Origin: Flavobacteriaceae bacterium
GTDB lineage: Bacteria > Bacteroidota > Bacteroidia > Flavobacteriales > Flavobacteriaceae
Assembly: GCA_009827225.1 (NCBI GenBank)
Contig: WUAI01000007.1
Coordinates: 38,155 to 102,154, forward strand
Direction of reading: 5' to 3'
DNA: 64,000 nucleotides
In this document: positions 15,654 through 24,990 of the stretch, piece by piece
Layout: each line of letters starts with the position of its first letter
Numbering within the stretch: the stretch's first letter is position 1
The notes under the pieces: generated by a model
What the model was told of the DNA's origin: nothing
Database searches by the model: none
The model's input: only the letters and a program-made list of their open reading frames with translations
Program-made: the position numbers and the translations under genes

Positions 15654-16961
15654 TTACTCTCCTACTTTACTTAAAAATTCGATGTCATTCTCCACAGTAA
15701 GCAATAACAAACTGGTGGCCGTACAAAACACCGGACTTGTAATACAGTGGTGTCCATTCCAACTTCCATCAGGATTTTGGATCTTCAAAATTCTTCCGCT
15801 CATATCGTCGTACCAATTGTTCCAATCCTTGTCTTGGTTAACAACCAACGACTCTCCCGTTTGCAGGAAACTCAGGAACTCTTCTCCACCGTTGTTTCCA
15901 AATCCGTTGAGCACATCCTCTCGCTGTGCTGTCTTCTTACCGGACTGATACACTTCATAGGCTGTGGTATATTCCATAGCCTCAGTTTCACCGTAGCCAA
16001 TCTTCACAAGGTTATCCACAGTTACTTCCTCATTTTTGTCCAGTTTCCCTTCTTTCTTGGCTTTGTTAAGAGCTTCCTCCGCTTCTCGCGCTTCCTTGGC
16101 ACTGGCACGTACACTGTTACTCACCGCGTACAACATAATTCCTGCTCCATCTTCGGTTCTCACATTTCCGCTCTTCGCATCGTAATTATCTTTTTGATAC
16201 TTCTTGGATCTTTCGATAACTTTTTTGTCCACATCGGCTCCGACGGCATCGGCACTTTCCAGTGCACTCATTGCAAGTCCGCTTTGAAGGACTCCGGCCC
16301 ATCCTGCTCCTTTTTGTCTACCCGAGGCATCCGTCCCCTGCTGAATCTTCGATACACAAATATCCAGGCAACGAGCTACTCTTTTTTTGTCTACACCTTT
16401 CAGCTTGCGATCCATCAAGTTGGATAACACCTGGGCGGTGAGCACCGCATCAATATTCTGGCCTAATTTTGATTGAATTTGGGTCCCTCTTACATCTGTA
16501 ATATAGGGATCACTTTTAGGAGCGTTTTCAACGGTTTCCAGCAGGTAATTGATGGCATCTTTCAAACTCTTTGAATATTGCCCCGACTGTAAGGTAGTCC
16601 CGCTCCTTAAGAAAGCCTGCACCACCATTGCAGTGGTAGCCGGATCGGCCTTCACCGCATGAGGATCGCGAACGTGCTGAGCCGAATGACTGCCGGCTCC
16701 ATAGCCTCCATTTGGAAGTTGAGCATCCCTTAGCCAGGCCAGGCCATCTCTTACTGATAGGTTCAAATTCTCATTGGTCTTAAAGACTTCAAAGTTCTTC
16801 GAAGATTGTTCTCCCATTACTGTCATAAATACGCATCCTTCAATGGGTTCAAGGACACGTTTGGTTTCGGCATAGCGTTCTTCGGAATCACCCGAGAATA
16901 TCCAAAACCCTGTCATAAATACCGGCAATACCAGTAGTAGCAATTTAGTTTTCATAATCAT
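15654..16961 (-). CDS. secreted prenyltransferase/squalene-cyclase-like alpha/alpha-toroid protein
   Basis: A 435-residue protein with a signal peptide (MIMKTKLLLLVLPVFMTGFWIFSG; the third residue is an equally good start). The mature protein shows repeats of the terpenoid-cyclase/prenyltransferase toroid: SVRDGLAWLRDAQLPNGGYGAG, a middle unit around GAGWAGVLQSGLAMSALE, and ILKIQNPDGSWNGHHCITSPVFCTATSLLLL near the end. An exported location makes classical lipid cyclase activity unlikely; exported toroid proteins often bind peptides or glycans. No aspartate-rich DXDD cyclase motif is seen. The gene is single, with about 200 nt on each side. Confidence 0.75.
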   Translation of the reverse strand: MIMKTKLLLLVLPVFMTGFWIFSGDSEERYAETKRVLEPIEGCVFMTVMGEQSSKNFEVFKTNENLNLSVRDGLAWLRDAQLPNGGYGAGSHSAQHVRDPHAVKADPATTAMVVQAFLRSGTTLQSGQYSKSLKDAINYLLETVENAPKSDPYITDVRGTQIQSKLGQNIDAVLTAQVLSNLMDRKLKGVDKKRVARCLDICVSKIQQGTDASGRQKGAGWAGVLQSGLAMSALESADAVGADVDKKVIERSKKYQKDNYDAKSGNVRTEDGAGIMLYAVSNSVRASAKEAREAEEALNKAKKEGKLDKNEEVTVDNLVKIGYGETEAMEYTTAYEVYQSGKKTAQREDVLNGFGNNGGEEFLSFLQTGESLVVNQDKDWNNWYDDMSGRILKIQNPDGSWNGHHCITSPVFCTATSLLLLTVENDIEFLSKVGE

Positions 16962-17112
16962 TCAATTAATTGTTCGAATCGAAAGTATGGCTCCTTTTTA
17001 CTTCGGAAAAACGATTTTGAGGCAACGATTTATTTCATATAGTGAACGGACATTTCCACCTAGGGAATTCAAAACCAAATCAATTCATTTCGGTCTTAAC
17101 AAATATTTAGTG

Positions 17113-17143
17113 ATTGGCTTTTAAACCCTTGCCGGTACTTTAG
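17113..17143 (+). promoter_or_regulatory. promoter of gene 17178
   Basis: ATTG (17113-17116), 19-nt spacer, TACTTTAG (17136-17143). The same -7 box sequence occurs before the next gene. Confidence 0.5.
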
Positions 17144-17177
17144 GTCATACAGTCGTTAACCTTTAAAATTATGTACG

Positions 17178-17615
17178 ATGAAAAAATTATTTGTTTTGAG
17201 CTTTTTGATGCTGGCCATATCCATGCATGCTCAACGACCCGAACATTCCCCCCGAGGAGAAAAAGGACCTATGATGGAGAAAATCAAAGAATGGACTCCC
17301 GAACAAAGGGCTGAACTTAAAACCAAGTCATTGGTTTTACACTTGGACCTTAATAAAAAGCAAGAAGTGGAAGTCCAGAAAATTCATCTGGACCTTGAAA
17401 AGCAAAAGGAGCAACGCAAAGCGAACCGAAAAGATCCTAAGACTCTTACAGCCGACGAACTTTTCGAATTAAAAGTGGCTCAATTGGACGAAAAAATAGC
17501 CGTTAAAAGGCAATTTGAAGCCATTTTTAACAAAGAACAAATGGAAAAGTTTGAGAAGCTAAGCGTGCAGAAACAAAGGCGTCGCAAGGGGCAGGCTAAA
17601 AAGAAAAGACGTTAA
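17178..17615 (+). CDS. small secreted helical protein, Spy/DUF4890-like
   Basis: A 145-residue protein with a signal peptide (MKKLFVLSFLMLAISMHAQ) and a strongly charged helical mature part. WTPEQRAELKTKSLVLHLDLNKKQ and FNKEQMEKFEKL resemble the two LTxxQ-type segments of Spy/CpxP-like periplasmic chaperone or metal-stress proteins. It ends in a very basic tail (RRRKGQAKKKRR). Its neighbour at 17691 is a second small helical secreted protein with a similar promoter, which suggests common control. Function is inferred from general resemblance only. Confidence 0.65.
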   Translation: MKKLFVLSFLMLAISMHAQRPEHSPRGEKGPMMEKIKEWTPEQRAELKTKSLVLHLDLNKKQEVEVQKIHLDLEKQKEQRKANRKDPKTLTADELFELKVAQLDEKIAVKRQFEAIFNKEQMEKFEKLSVQKQRRRKGQAKKKRR

Positions 17616-17635
17616 GGATATTTTTGGCTTAGTTC

Positions 17636-17672
17636 TTGGTTAATTGGATGTAAAATAGTTACTTTAGTAACC
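17636..17672 (+). promoter_or_regulatory. promoter of gene 17691 with embedded palindrome
   Basis: TTGG (17636-17639), 20-nt spacer, TACTTTAG (17660-17667). The -7 box sits inside the perfect palindrome GTTACTTTAGTAAC (17659-17672), a possible operator. Confidence 0.55.
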
Positions 17673-17690
17673 TTAAATAATCTAATTACC

Positions 17691-18041
17691 ATGAAAAAAA
17701 TCATTAAAGTTGTAGCTTTTTCTTTTGTTATGTTATTGGGAATGAGCACTATGTCTGCTCAGGAATTATCCCAAAATCAGGACCGCCCGGAGGTAGTTGC
17801 AAAACAACAAGTGGCTGCTTTGAACCAGGTTTTAGGTTTGAATGGAGACCAGCAACGAGCGGTATTCCGTGCGTTGGTTAGCAAAGAATCCAACTACAGA
17901 AAAAATGTGAGCGGTAAAGACCTCAATAATGCCACAGTTCTTGCGAATAAAAAGAAATATGATGCCGATTTAGATGCGGCAATGAAAAAAGCCTTAACGA
18001 AAGACCAGTATTCCAAATGGCTCTCTCTTAAGGAACAATAA
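17691..18041 (+). CDS. small secreted helical protein, unknown
   Basis: A 116-residue protein with a signal peptide ending MSTMSAQE and a helical mature part: VAKQQVAALNQVLGLNGDQQRAVFRALV, then KKYDADLDAAMKKALTKDQYSKWLSLKEQ. The pattern (helix, L.L...Q, second L...Q...W) recalls Spy-like periplasmic proteins, as in its upstream neighbour, but the two are not close in sequence. A strong terminator follows. Confidence 0.65.
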   Translation: MKKIIKVVAFSFVMLLGMSTMSAQELSQNQDRPEVVAKQQVAALNQVLGLNGDQQRAVFRALVSKESNYRKNVSGKDLNNATVLANKKKYDADLDAAMKKALTKDQYSKWLSLKEQ

Positions 18042-18055
18042 GTAGTAGAAAAAGG

Positions 18056-18085
18056 AAAAAGGCGCTCTGAGAGCGCCTTTTTTTA
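18056..18085. terminator. bidirectional terminator between gene 17691 and hemL
   Basis: GGCGCTC (18061-18067) / GAGCGCC (18071-18077) with a TGA loop, extended by an A run on the left and a T run on the right. It serves both converging genes. Confidence 0.9.
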
Positions 18086-19375
18086 TGCCAATTTTTTTGC
18101 TGCCTTCTCACAGGCATTTATAGTGAAATCGAGGTCGTCGTAGGTCAATGCGTCGGTGAGAAACCAGGTTTCGAATGCACTCGGGGCAATGTAAACGCCG
18201 GCTTCCAGCATGGCGTGGAAAAATATCTTGAACTGGTCTCCACCTGCGGCAATCGCAGCCGTATCGAAATCTGTGACTGGCGTTTCTCCAAAATGCACAG
18301 AGATCATAGACCCCATCCTGTTAATAGTATGTGATATTTTGTACTGATCGAGGATTTCTGCAATCCCATTATGCAGATATTCAGTTTTCTTGTCGAGAGA
18401 TACAAATATTTCCGGACGGCTGTTTAATTCATTTAGCATAGCATAACCCGCAGCCATGGCCAACGGATTTCCGCTCAGTGTTCCAGCCTGGTAAACAGGC
18501 CCTTCTGGAGCCAGAAAACTCATGATTTCAGATCGGGCTGCAAATGCGCCTACCGGTAGTCCACCGCCGATCACCTTTCCGAAGGTAACAATATCCGCAT
18601 CGATTCCCAGTCGCTCCTGCACGCCTCCTTTTGCTAAGCGGAATCCCGTCATCACTTCGTCAAATATGAGCAAGATCTCATGCTCATCGCACAAAGACCT
18701 TAAACCTTCTAAAAATCCCTCTTGTGGCGGAATGCATCCCATATTTCCTGCCACCGGTTCAATGATCACACAGGCTATTTCATCTTTGTTTTCTGAAATG
18801 ATCTCTGAAACATGTTCAAGATCATTGTATCTCGCAAGCAAGGTATCACGGGCAGTCCCCTTTGTAACCCCCGGACTATTTGGTGTCCCGAATGTTACGG
18901 CACCACTTCCTGCCTGTATTAAAAAAGAATCACTATGCCCGTGGTAACAACCTGCAAATTTTATGATCTTATCCTTACCGGTGTATCCGCGAGCCAGCCG
19001 AACTGCACTCATGCAGGCTTCCGTACCACTATTCACAAAACGTATTTTATCGATGTTGGGCACCATTGATACAGCCAGCTGGGCAATCTCCGTTTCCAAT
19101 GCTGTAGGCATTCCAAAGGAGGTTCCTTTCTTAGACCTTTCGATCACGGCATTTACAACGGGTTCATGGGCATGCCCCAGGATCATGGGTCCCCAGGAAT
19201 TGATATAGTCGATCAGGCGGTTACCATCGGCATCATACAGGTAAGCTCCTTTAGCACTTTCAACAAAAATTGGGTCACCACCCACAGCCTTAAAGGCACG
19301 AACCGGAGAGTTCACGCCTCCGGGAATCACTTGTTGTGCCTTTTGAAAAAGGGCACTACTTCGTTTATAAATCAT
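18083..19375 (-). CDS. hemL: glutamate-1-semialdehyde 2,1-aminomutase
   Basis: A 430-residue PLP enzyme that converts glutamate-1-semialdehyde to 5-aminolevulinate in the C5 haem pathway. Marks: [18 protein letters not shown] at the N-terminus, [16 protein letters not shown] (115-130), [17 protein letters not shown] (235-251) and the PLP lysine in [13 protein letters not shown] (Lys267). Length is standard. It is the last gene of a leftward trio with the glucosaminidase and the PLP desulfhydrase genes; the gap to the former is 8 nt. Confidence 0.97.
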   Translation of the reverse strand: MIYKRSSALFQKAQQVIPGGVNSPVRAFKAVGGDPIFVESAKGAYLYDADGNRLIDYINSWGPMILGHAHEPVVNAVIERSKKGTSFGMPTALETEIAQLAVSMVPNIDKIRFVNSGTEACMSAVRLARGYTGKDKIIKFAGCYHGHSDSFLIQAGSGAVTFGTPNSPGVTKGTARDTLLARYNDLEHVSEIISENKDEIACVIIEPVAGNMGCIPPQEGFLEGLRSLCDEHEILLIFDEVMTGFRLAKGGVQERLGIDADIVTFGKVIGGGLPVGAFAARSEIMSFLAPEGPVYQAGTLSGNPLAMAAGYAMLNELNSRPEIFVSLDKKTEYLHNGIAEILDQYKISHTINRMGSMISVHFGETPVTDFDTAAIAAGGDQFKIFFHAMLEAGVYIAPSAFETWFLTDALTYDDLDFTINACEKAAKKLA

Positions 19376-19383
19376 ATGGAATT

Positions 19384-20214
19384 TTAACGTCCTTTTACCG
19401 AGTGCAAATATAACACTTGACCGACGGAAATGGAATTGGAACGCAAACCATTATATTCTTTTAACGTTTCGACCGTCATATTAAATCTTCGGGCGATACT
19501 GTATAAAGTATCGCCTTTAACAACAGTATAAGTCTTTATTTTCGTTTCATCCAGTTTGGCCATTCCGGCCTTGCCTCCCAATACTTCATCATCATATTGT
19601 GTAAGATCATAGCGATGAATGATATCAATTAATTTGTTGGGATAATTAGGATCGGTGGCGTAGCCCGCTTTTTTCAGCCCGCGGGCCCAACCTTTGTAAT
19701 CGGTCTTTTTCAATTTGAAAAGATCCTGGTATCTGGATCTTCCGGTAAGAAAGAGGGAATGATCACGAAACGAGTACTTAGGATCTTTGTATTTTCTGAA
19801 ACATTCTCCTTTTTCATCATCGTCATGATACACCCGCTCTCCGGTCCAGGAAGTATGACATTTTATACCGAAGTGATTGTTCGCCTTTTTAGTGAGCTCA
19901 CCTCTACCGGCACCACTTTCCAGAATTCCCTGGGCTAGGGTGATACTCGCCGGAATGCCGTATTGAAGCATTTCATCCTTAGCAATTCCCTTGTAATTAT
20001 CTATATACACCGCAACGATCTCTGCATAAGAAGCATTTTTGGCGGGTTTCTTAATTACTGTTCTTGCTGTGGTCTTATTATCACTTTTAGTAGAATTCCC
20101 GATTACCACCTTCTCGGTTTTGGAAGTTTTAGAGGAAACGACTTTTTTCTTCGACTTACAAGAGCCGAGTGTAACCATTGTCACGATTAATAATGCAATA
20201 AAGCGAATGTTCAT
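19384..20214 (-). CDS. lipoprotein N-acetylglucosaminidase with LysM domain
   Basis: A 276-residue lipoprotein (lipobox LGSC, Cys19). A basic linker leads to a GH73-type glucosaminidase domain: [23 protein letters not shown] carries the likely catalytic Glu, with NNHFGIKCH and [16 protein letters not shown] further on. The C-terminal LysM domain ([20 protein letters not shown], then GQVLYL) binds peptidoglycan glycan chains. It should cleave the glycan backbone in the periplasm, in growth or separation. It lies 1 nt from the upstream PLP gene and 8 nt from hemL. Confidence 0.9.
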   Translation of the reverse strand: MNIRFIALLIVTMVTLGSCKSKKKVVSSKTSKTEKVVIGNSTKSDNKTTARTVIKKPAKNASYAEIVAVYIDNYKGIAKDEMLQYGIPASITLAQGILESGAGRGELTKKANNHFGIKCHTSWTGERVYHDDDEKGECFRKYKDPKYSFRDHSLFLTGRSRYQDLFKLKKTDYKGWARGLKKAGYATDPNYPNKLIDIIHRYDLTQYDDEVLGGKAGMAKLDETKIKTYTVVKGDTLYSIARRFNMTVETLKEYNGLRSNSISVGQVLYLHSVKGR

Positions 20215-20215
20215 G

Positions 20216-21136
20216 TTAGGCGATTTGAGGTAAATTTTTCTTCTTTAATTTTTGATTCATCCCGTCGATTCCTTGAAGGCCACCGGTATGAATAGCTAAA
20301 ATACGTGTATTTTCTTTGAAACGTTGATTTTTGATATCCTTAAAAATACCGTACATCATTTTACCTGTGTAGACAGGATCAAGCGGCACTTTGGTTTGTG
20401 ATTTGAAATCATTCATAAAACGAACGAGTTCAGAATCTATTTTAGCGTAACCACCGAAACAATAACGATCTGTAAGCTCAAAGTTATGTTTGGAGACGTA
20501 TTTTTTTACTTCTGAAAGTTGAAAGGTACCCTTAAGCGCTGAATAACCTATTACCGTCTGATGATCTTTGGCTCCCACAATTAAACCCGCCATGGTGCTT
20601 CCCGTACCAACGGGTACAGTGATATAATCAAATTCTGAATGGGAAACATTCAACAATTCGGAAACGCCCTGAACTGCCAATGGATTAGTACCGCCTTCCG
20701 GAATTACATAACAATCACCGTACATTTCTTTCAGTGATGATAAGGTAGTCTCGGAATCTTTTAGACGATAGGTCTCGCGATCCACGAAATGCAAATGCAT
20801 TCCCTGGGATCTTGCGAATTGTAAGGTGGGATTCAAATCCTTGCTTTTCTCAAGCTCTTCTCCACGTATCACTCCCACCGTTGGGATATTGCACATCCTG
20901 CCAGCTGCAGCCACTGCAGCGATATGATTAGAATAGGCACCTCCGAAGGTGAGCACTTTCTTAGTTTGGGTGTTTAAGGCTTCCAGAAAATTGTATTTCA
21001 GTTTTCTGAATTTATTCCCTGAAACAAAGGGATGCACCTTGTCCTCTCGGGCAATACTGAGCTGAACCGTTGTGTCCAACCAATGTGTAAGATCAATATG
21101 CTGAATTTCAGCAATAAAGTCTTCAGAAAACAACAT
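20216..21136 (-). CDS. PLP-dependent D-cysteine desulfhydrase/ACC deaminase-family protein
   Basis: A 306-residue fold-type II PLP enzyme. The PLP lysine lies in HPFVSGNKFRKLKYNF, followed by TFGGAYSNHIAAVAAAGR and the glycine loop VPVGTGSTMAGLIVG. The family deaminates or desulfhydrates small amino acids such as D-cysteine or 1-aminocyclopropane-1-carboxylate; sequence alone does not say which. Length is near the family's 300-340. It opens the trio with the glucosaminidase and hemL genes. A perfect TAATTTTG box lies on the minus strand at 21181-21174, about 37 nt before the ATG. Confidence 0.85.
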   Translation of the reverse strand: MLFSEDFIAEIQHIDLTHWLDTTVQLSIAREDKVHPFVSGNKFRKLKYNFLEALNTQTKKVLTFGGAYSNHIAAVAAAGRMCNIPTVGVIRGEELEKSKDLNPTLQFARSQGMHLHFVDRETYRLKDSETTLSSLKEMYGDCYVIPEGGTNPLAVQGVSELLNVSHSEFDYITVPVGTGSTMAGLIVGAKDHQTVIGYSALKGTFQLSEVKKYVSKHNFELTDRYCFGGYAKIDSELVRFMNDFKSQTKVPLDPVYTGKMMYGIFKDIKNQRFKENTRILAIHTGGLQGIDGMNQKLKKKNLPQIA

Positions 21137-21346
21137 TTTGAATCAAGTTTTAGGTACAAATTTTATGAATTATCAAAATTACAGAAAATGAAAAAAAAGG
21201 ACAGTTCGGACAATGAAAATTGAAGATAATGCATCGTTCTGAAAATCTAACCCAATATTTTTCAATATTCCTGCTGAATTTAACAGATTTCAACGAAGGA
21301 AAATTTAATATATTATTTAGGCATTTGTTAAAATTTTATGCTTTTA

Positions 21347-21372
21347 ATCGATTATATTTGTCATTCATCGAT
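21347..21372 (+). promoter_or_regulatory. promoter region of surface-protein gene 21417 with ATCGAT sites
   Basis: A perfect -7 box TATATTTG (21353-21360) is flanked directly by ATCGAT (21347-21352) and a second ATCGAT (21367-21372). The same core occurs, in longer palindromes, before paralogues 30232 and 33062. Confidence 0.5.
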
Positions 21373-21416
21373 TTTATTACATAATATTGTAGGAATATTC
21401 TTAAAAACTAAAGCGT

Positions 21417-23888
21417 ATGAAATCAAAATTACTCACCCTAATATATGCTTTTTCTTTCGTTGCCTTCATCGCAACAGAAAATTCTAACGCCCAGGTTGGG
21501 ATCAACACTTTGAGCCCACAGGCTGGATCTATCCTTGATATTGAAAGTAACGACAAAGGAATGTTGGTACCACGTGTCAATATCTCCGATTTAAGCACTA
21601 TTGCTCCCATTACAGGAGGAGCTACTGAAAGTTTACTTGTGTATAATACCAACACCACCACCGGTAAAGGTTTCCACTACTGGAATGGAACGGTTTGGAT
21701 TCCTATTGAAAGTGACGACTGGAAAGCTTCCGGTAACACGGGGACATCACCTGCGACCCACTTCATTGGAACTATAGACAATGCTGCATTTAGTGTACGA
21801 ACGAATAATATTGAAAGATATCGAATTACCAGCAACGGTTACTTCAGGTCATTCTATGACGGAACCGAAGCGGCGCCAACTTTCCAATGGAATGGTGACA
21901 ATGATACCGGTATCTTCCACTCTGGTGCAGACGAAATTGCCTTTACTACAGGCGGTACTGAAAGACTATCTATTTTGGCCGATGGACGAATTCGAGCCAA
22001 TACTTCGGGTACAGCAGCAAATCCTCTATTTGGATGGACGACTGATACCGATAAAGGATTCTATAGCCCTGGATCCAATCAGTTTGGATTGGTAACTAAT
22101 GGTACGGAGCGCTTCAGAATTCCAAATGCAGACCAGGTTCATGCCATGAATGGCGGAACAAATAATCTGCCTTTCTATTCCTTTGATGGAGATACCAATA
22201 CGGGACTTTGGAGAAGCAATACCGACCGATTGAACCTAACTGCAGGAGGCCTTGAGTTCCTCGAGTGTTTTGAAGGTGGTACAGACGAATTGATTATCAA
22301 CGACAGTGCTGCTGTCATTAACACACGAATCGAATCCAGTGGAAACGCAAACGCCCTATTTGTTGACGGAGCTAACAATAATATTGGTTTCGGTACTAAT
22401 TCACCGAATACAAGTGCCCAGCTGGAAATGGCTTCCACATCTAAAGGTATTTTGATCAACAGAGTTGCGCTTACCTCTACAGCCAGCGCAAGTCCGGTTA
22501 CATCTCCTGCTACAGGTTTGCTGGTTTATAATACGGCTAACTCCAGTAGCGGAAGTACAGAAGTATTACCAGGATTCTATTACTGGGATGGAAGTAGATG
22601 GATCGCCATGGGAGGAACCGGAGGAAAAGACTGGGGACTTCAAGGGAATGCAGGAACAACATTGACCAGTAATTTTATTGGAACGACAGACAATACTACC
22701 GTGGCGTTCCGCACCGATAATAGCGAGCGCATGCGAATCGTTAATGACGGACGTGTGGCTATTAATGAAACAAACCCATTTGTGGGAGATCGATTCACAG
22801 TAACAGGTGCCAGTGGTGAATATGCTATCAACGCATATGCTTCAGGGACAGGAACAGGAATGTTTGCTTCCAATTCAGGATCTGGAGATGCTGTTGTGGG
22901 AATTACCAATGGCGGATTTGGAACCTGGGGACAATCTGCCGCCAGTAGTGCCGTAATCGGAGGTGCCGTTGCCTTAGGAACTGCTACCAACAACTCGAAT
23001 GGTATGTGGAGTCTTGCAGGTGTACGACCTACATCGGGAGCAGCACAAAACATTGGTGTACGTGGAGTATCGGGAAGTTTTACATCTGTTTCTCCTGTGG
23101 GTTACAGAACCATAGGAATCAATGCCAATGCCATCGACCTTGGAATGTATTCTCTTACAGAAGGTCCGATAACCACCTATGGTGATATGGAAGCCGGATT
23201 ATTTAAAACTAACTATACCGGCCCGAACAACGACGCAGATTCGCGTGATCCTTCAGCCAGTTTAGCAGGATACACCACAAATAGTCTTGCCGGTGCAGGA
23301 ACTATGTACTATGGAGGATACTTCTATAGTGGAAGTTCGAGTCCGAATTATGCCTATGCAGGTGCCAACTTTAATGGTACAGCGTATAAGATCATCGGTG
23401 GTGGAACTGTGTCCACAATCGTAGACGGAGCAAATGATAATGATAGCAAGAAAGTGATGTTCGCACCCGAAGCACCTGAGGTTTTATTCGAAGACTATGG
23501 TACAGGACAATTAGTGAATGGTACTGCAAATATTCGGATAGATCCAATATTTTCCAACAATATCACTGTGGATGCCTCACATCCTTTGAAGGTATTCATT
23601 CAATTGGAAGGAGATTGTAACGGAGTGTACGTGACTAATAAAACCGCACAAGGATTTGTAGTAAAAGAATTGCAGGGAGGTACTTCCAATGTAGATTTCT
23701 CCTGGCATATTGTTGCAAATCGTAAGGACGATTCGGGAACCAGAGGAATGGCAGGTTCCAAATACGAGAACTTAAGATTCCCGGATGCACCGGATTCGCT
23801 TAAACAAGTGGAAACAAAAAGTAATACAATTAACCCTAAAACAGTAAATGATGGCAAAGAGTCTACGCTGACTACTGCCCAAAACTAA
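21417..23888 (+). CDS. large secreted surface protein with two flavobacterial VGINT-type modules
   Basis: An 823-residue protein with a signal peptide ending ENSNAQ. Module 1 starts QVGINTLSPQAGSILDIES and runs through LVPRVNISDLS to YWNGTVWIPI. A second module starts about residue 320 (NIGFGTNSPN, ILINRVALTST, PGFYYWDGSRW). Between and after them are fibre-like stretches with DTGIFHSGADEIAFTTGGTERL-type repeats. The C-terminal part has the conserved segment LEGDCNGVYVTNKTAQGF, KELQGGTSN and FSWHIVANR, found near the end of many bacterial fibre-like surface proteins. No T9SS sorting domain. Close paralogue of 30232; probably a structural surface or fibre protein. Confidence 0.75.
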   Translation: MKSKLLTLIYAFSFVAFIATENSNAQVGINTLSPQAGSILDIESNDKGMLVPRVNISDLSTIAPITGGATESLLVYNTNTTTGKGFHYWNGTVWIPIESDDWKASGNTGTSPATHFIGTIDNAAFSVRTNNIERYRITSNGYFRSFYDGTEAAPTFQWNGDNDTGIFHSGADEIAFTTGGTERLSILADGRIRANTSGTAANPLFGWTTDTDKGFYSPGSNQFGLVTNGTERFRIPNADQVHAMNGGTNNLPFYSFDGDTNTGLWRSNTDRLNLTAGGLEFLECFEGGTDELIINDSAAVINTRIESSGNANALFVDGANNNIGFGTNSPNTSAQLEMASTSKGILINRVALTSTASASPVTSPATGLLVYNTANSSSGSTEVLPGFYYWDGSRWIAMGGTGGKDWGLQGNAGTTLTSNFIGTTDNTTVAFRTDNSERMRIVNDGRVAINETNPFVGDRFTVTGASGEYAINAYASGTGTGMFASNSGSGDAVVGITNGGFGTWGQSAASSAVIGGAVALGTATNNSNGMWSLAGVRPTSGAAQNIGVRGVSGSFTSVSPVGYRTIGINANAIDLGMYSLTEGPITTYGDMEAGLFKTNYTGPNNDADSRDPSASLAGYTTNSLAGAGTMYYGGYFYSGSSSPNYAYAGANFNGTAYKIIGGGTVSTIVDGANDNDSKKVMFAPEAPEVLFEDYGTGQLVNGTANIRIDPIFSNNITVDASHPLKVFIQLEGDCNGVYVTNKTAQGFVVKELQGGTSNVDFSWHIVANRKDDSGTRGMAGSKYENLRFPDAPDSLKQVETKSNTINPKTVNDGKESTLTTAQN

Positions 23889-23924
23889 TGAGTAATTAAT
23901 GATTGATTTTTTTTAAGATTGGAT

Positions 23925-23954
23925 AAAACCCGGAGTGTAAACTTCGGGTTTTTA
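23925..23954 (+). terminator. terminator of gene 21417
   Basis: AAAACCCG (23925-23932) / CGGGTTTT (23945-23952) followed by T; 12-nt loop that can extend the stem by a wobble pair. Confidence 0.8.
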
Positions 23955-23988
23955 GCTTGTTGAAGAGTTTAACCATCTTATTTAGCAA

Positions 23989-24015
23989 CTAACTATCTGT
24001 AATCGTGATAGTTAG
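23989..24015. repeat. inverted repeat, possible operator
   Basis: Perfect 9-bp arms CTAACTATC (23989-23997) and GATAGTTAG (24007-24015) with a 9-nt centre, about 175 nt before gene 24189. No T run, so not an obvious terminator. Confidence 0.4.
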
Positions 24016-24188
24016 CTCACATTTTCCCTGTTAATAGGCTGTCCCAGTGGATGAGACATTGAAAATTTTTTAAAAATTATGTAGTATTTTACTTACTTAT
24101 TTGATTTTTAGTGCATTTCGTCGATATTTTTTGGTTTTTATGGATTAAAGTATGTATTTTGGTCTTCCAAATCTTAAAAACTGACATC

Positions 24189-24980
24189 ATGAAATCTACT
24201 GTTACTCCACTTAGAGTAGTGTTCTTGGTTGCTCTTATGGTCTCTGGCGCGTTTAGCTATGCGCAGGTAGGGATCAATACGACTACCCCCGATGGCATTT
24301 TAGATGTGAGCAGTTCTAACCAGGGAATAGTATTACCCAGGGTTGCGCTAACTGCTACAAACGTATTGGCTCCAGTTGTAGATCCGTCTGGTGGATCTGT
24401 AAAAATTGGAACGGTGGTTTACAACACTGCTACCACTACCACAGGTACGAACGACGTGGTTCCCGGAATCTTTGTTTGGACAGGTAGTGAGTGGTTCGCC
24501 AAGTTTACAAAGAAGGATGCTGCCCTGTATTCACAATCAAATTATACAAGACCCACTTCGAGTGGTGGCTTCGAGAATATCACCGGACTGGTAGGACAGT
24601 CCTTTACACCAAAATATACCGGAACCTATAAAATCGAACTTAGCGTTAACTACGGAGGTGGTTATGCGGATGATATCGATTCTGAAACCGACGTGATTGG
24701 TCAGTCGGCAACCTTCAGATTTACATTTGATGGTACCGACTATGACATTCCTATTCATTCATGGTGTGTTCAGGGAAGTACCACCTACTATTTGATCTGG
24801 GAGCAGGCTTCAGAAATATATTATGAGGACTTGACCGCCGGAACTCCATATAGCTTTAGTTTGACTATCGATCAATGGGATGGAACCGGAATGGTGAGCA
24901 GTGGAAACTCTGGAAACGGAAGAGGGTATACCGGTTATGATGTACCATGCACTGTTGAATTTATCTACATAGGTGAATAA
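24189..24980 (+). CDS. secreted VGINT-module protein, short paralogue 1
   Basis: A 263-residue protein with a signal peptide (MKSTVTPLRVVFLVALMVSGAFSYAQ). The shared N-terminal module follows: VGINTTTPDGILDVSS, then GIVLPRVALTATN, NTATTTTGTNDVVPGIFVW and SEWFAKFTKKDA. The C-terminal 140 residues form a predicted jelly-roll (QSFTPKYTGTYKIELSVNYG, ATFRFTFDGTDYDIPIHSW, VPCTVEFIYIGE), like C1q/TNF-type beta-sandwiches. Almost the same protein is encoded at 33062. It lies 10 nt before paralogue 2, with which it is probably co-transcribed. Likely a surface subunit; no enzyme motif. Confidence 0.75.
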   Translation: MKSTVTPLRVVFLVALMVSGAFSYAQVGINTTTPDGILDVSSSNQGIVLPRVALTATNVLAPVVDPSGGSVKIGTVVYNTATTTTGTNDVVPGIFVWTGSEWFAKFTKKDAALYSQSNYTRPTSSGGFENITGLVGQSFTPKYTGTYKIELSVNYGGGYADDIDSETDVIGQSATFRFTFDGTDYDIPIHSWCVQGSTTYYLIWEQASEIYYEDLTAGTPYSFSLTIDQWDGTGMVSSGNSGNGRGYTGYDVPCTVEFIYIGE

Positions 24981-24990
24981 AAATATAGTT

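Larger units (their letters stand above)
23889..24188. other. 300-nt intergenic stretch: terminator, hairpin, A+T-rich leader
   Basis: Apart from the terminator at 23925 and the inverted repeat at 23989 (entered separately), the stretch holds A+T-rich sequence (24060-24120) and a single TCGATA at 24121-24126, a partial match to the ATCGAT core in related promoters. No ORF and no clear promoter box. An in-frame upstream ATG at 24111 adds 26 residues without signal-peptide character and is not used. Confidence 0.5.

Noticed and set aside
22640..23053. 137-residue antisense frame inside gene 21417
   Set aside because: Proline/valine-rich shadow of the coding strand; no family, start context or promoter.
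24111..24188. Upstream start for gene 24189
   Set aside because: The added 26 residues precede a complete signal peptide and overlap the leader region.
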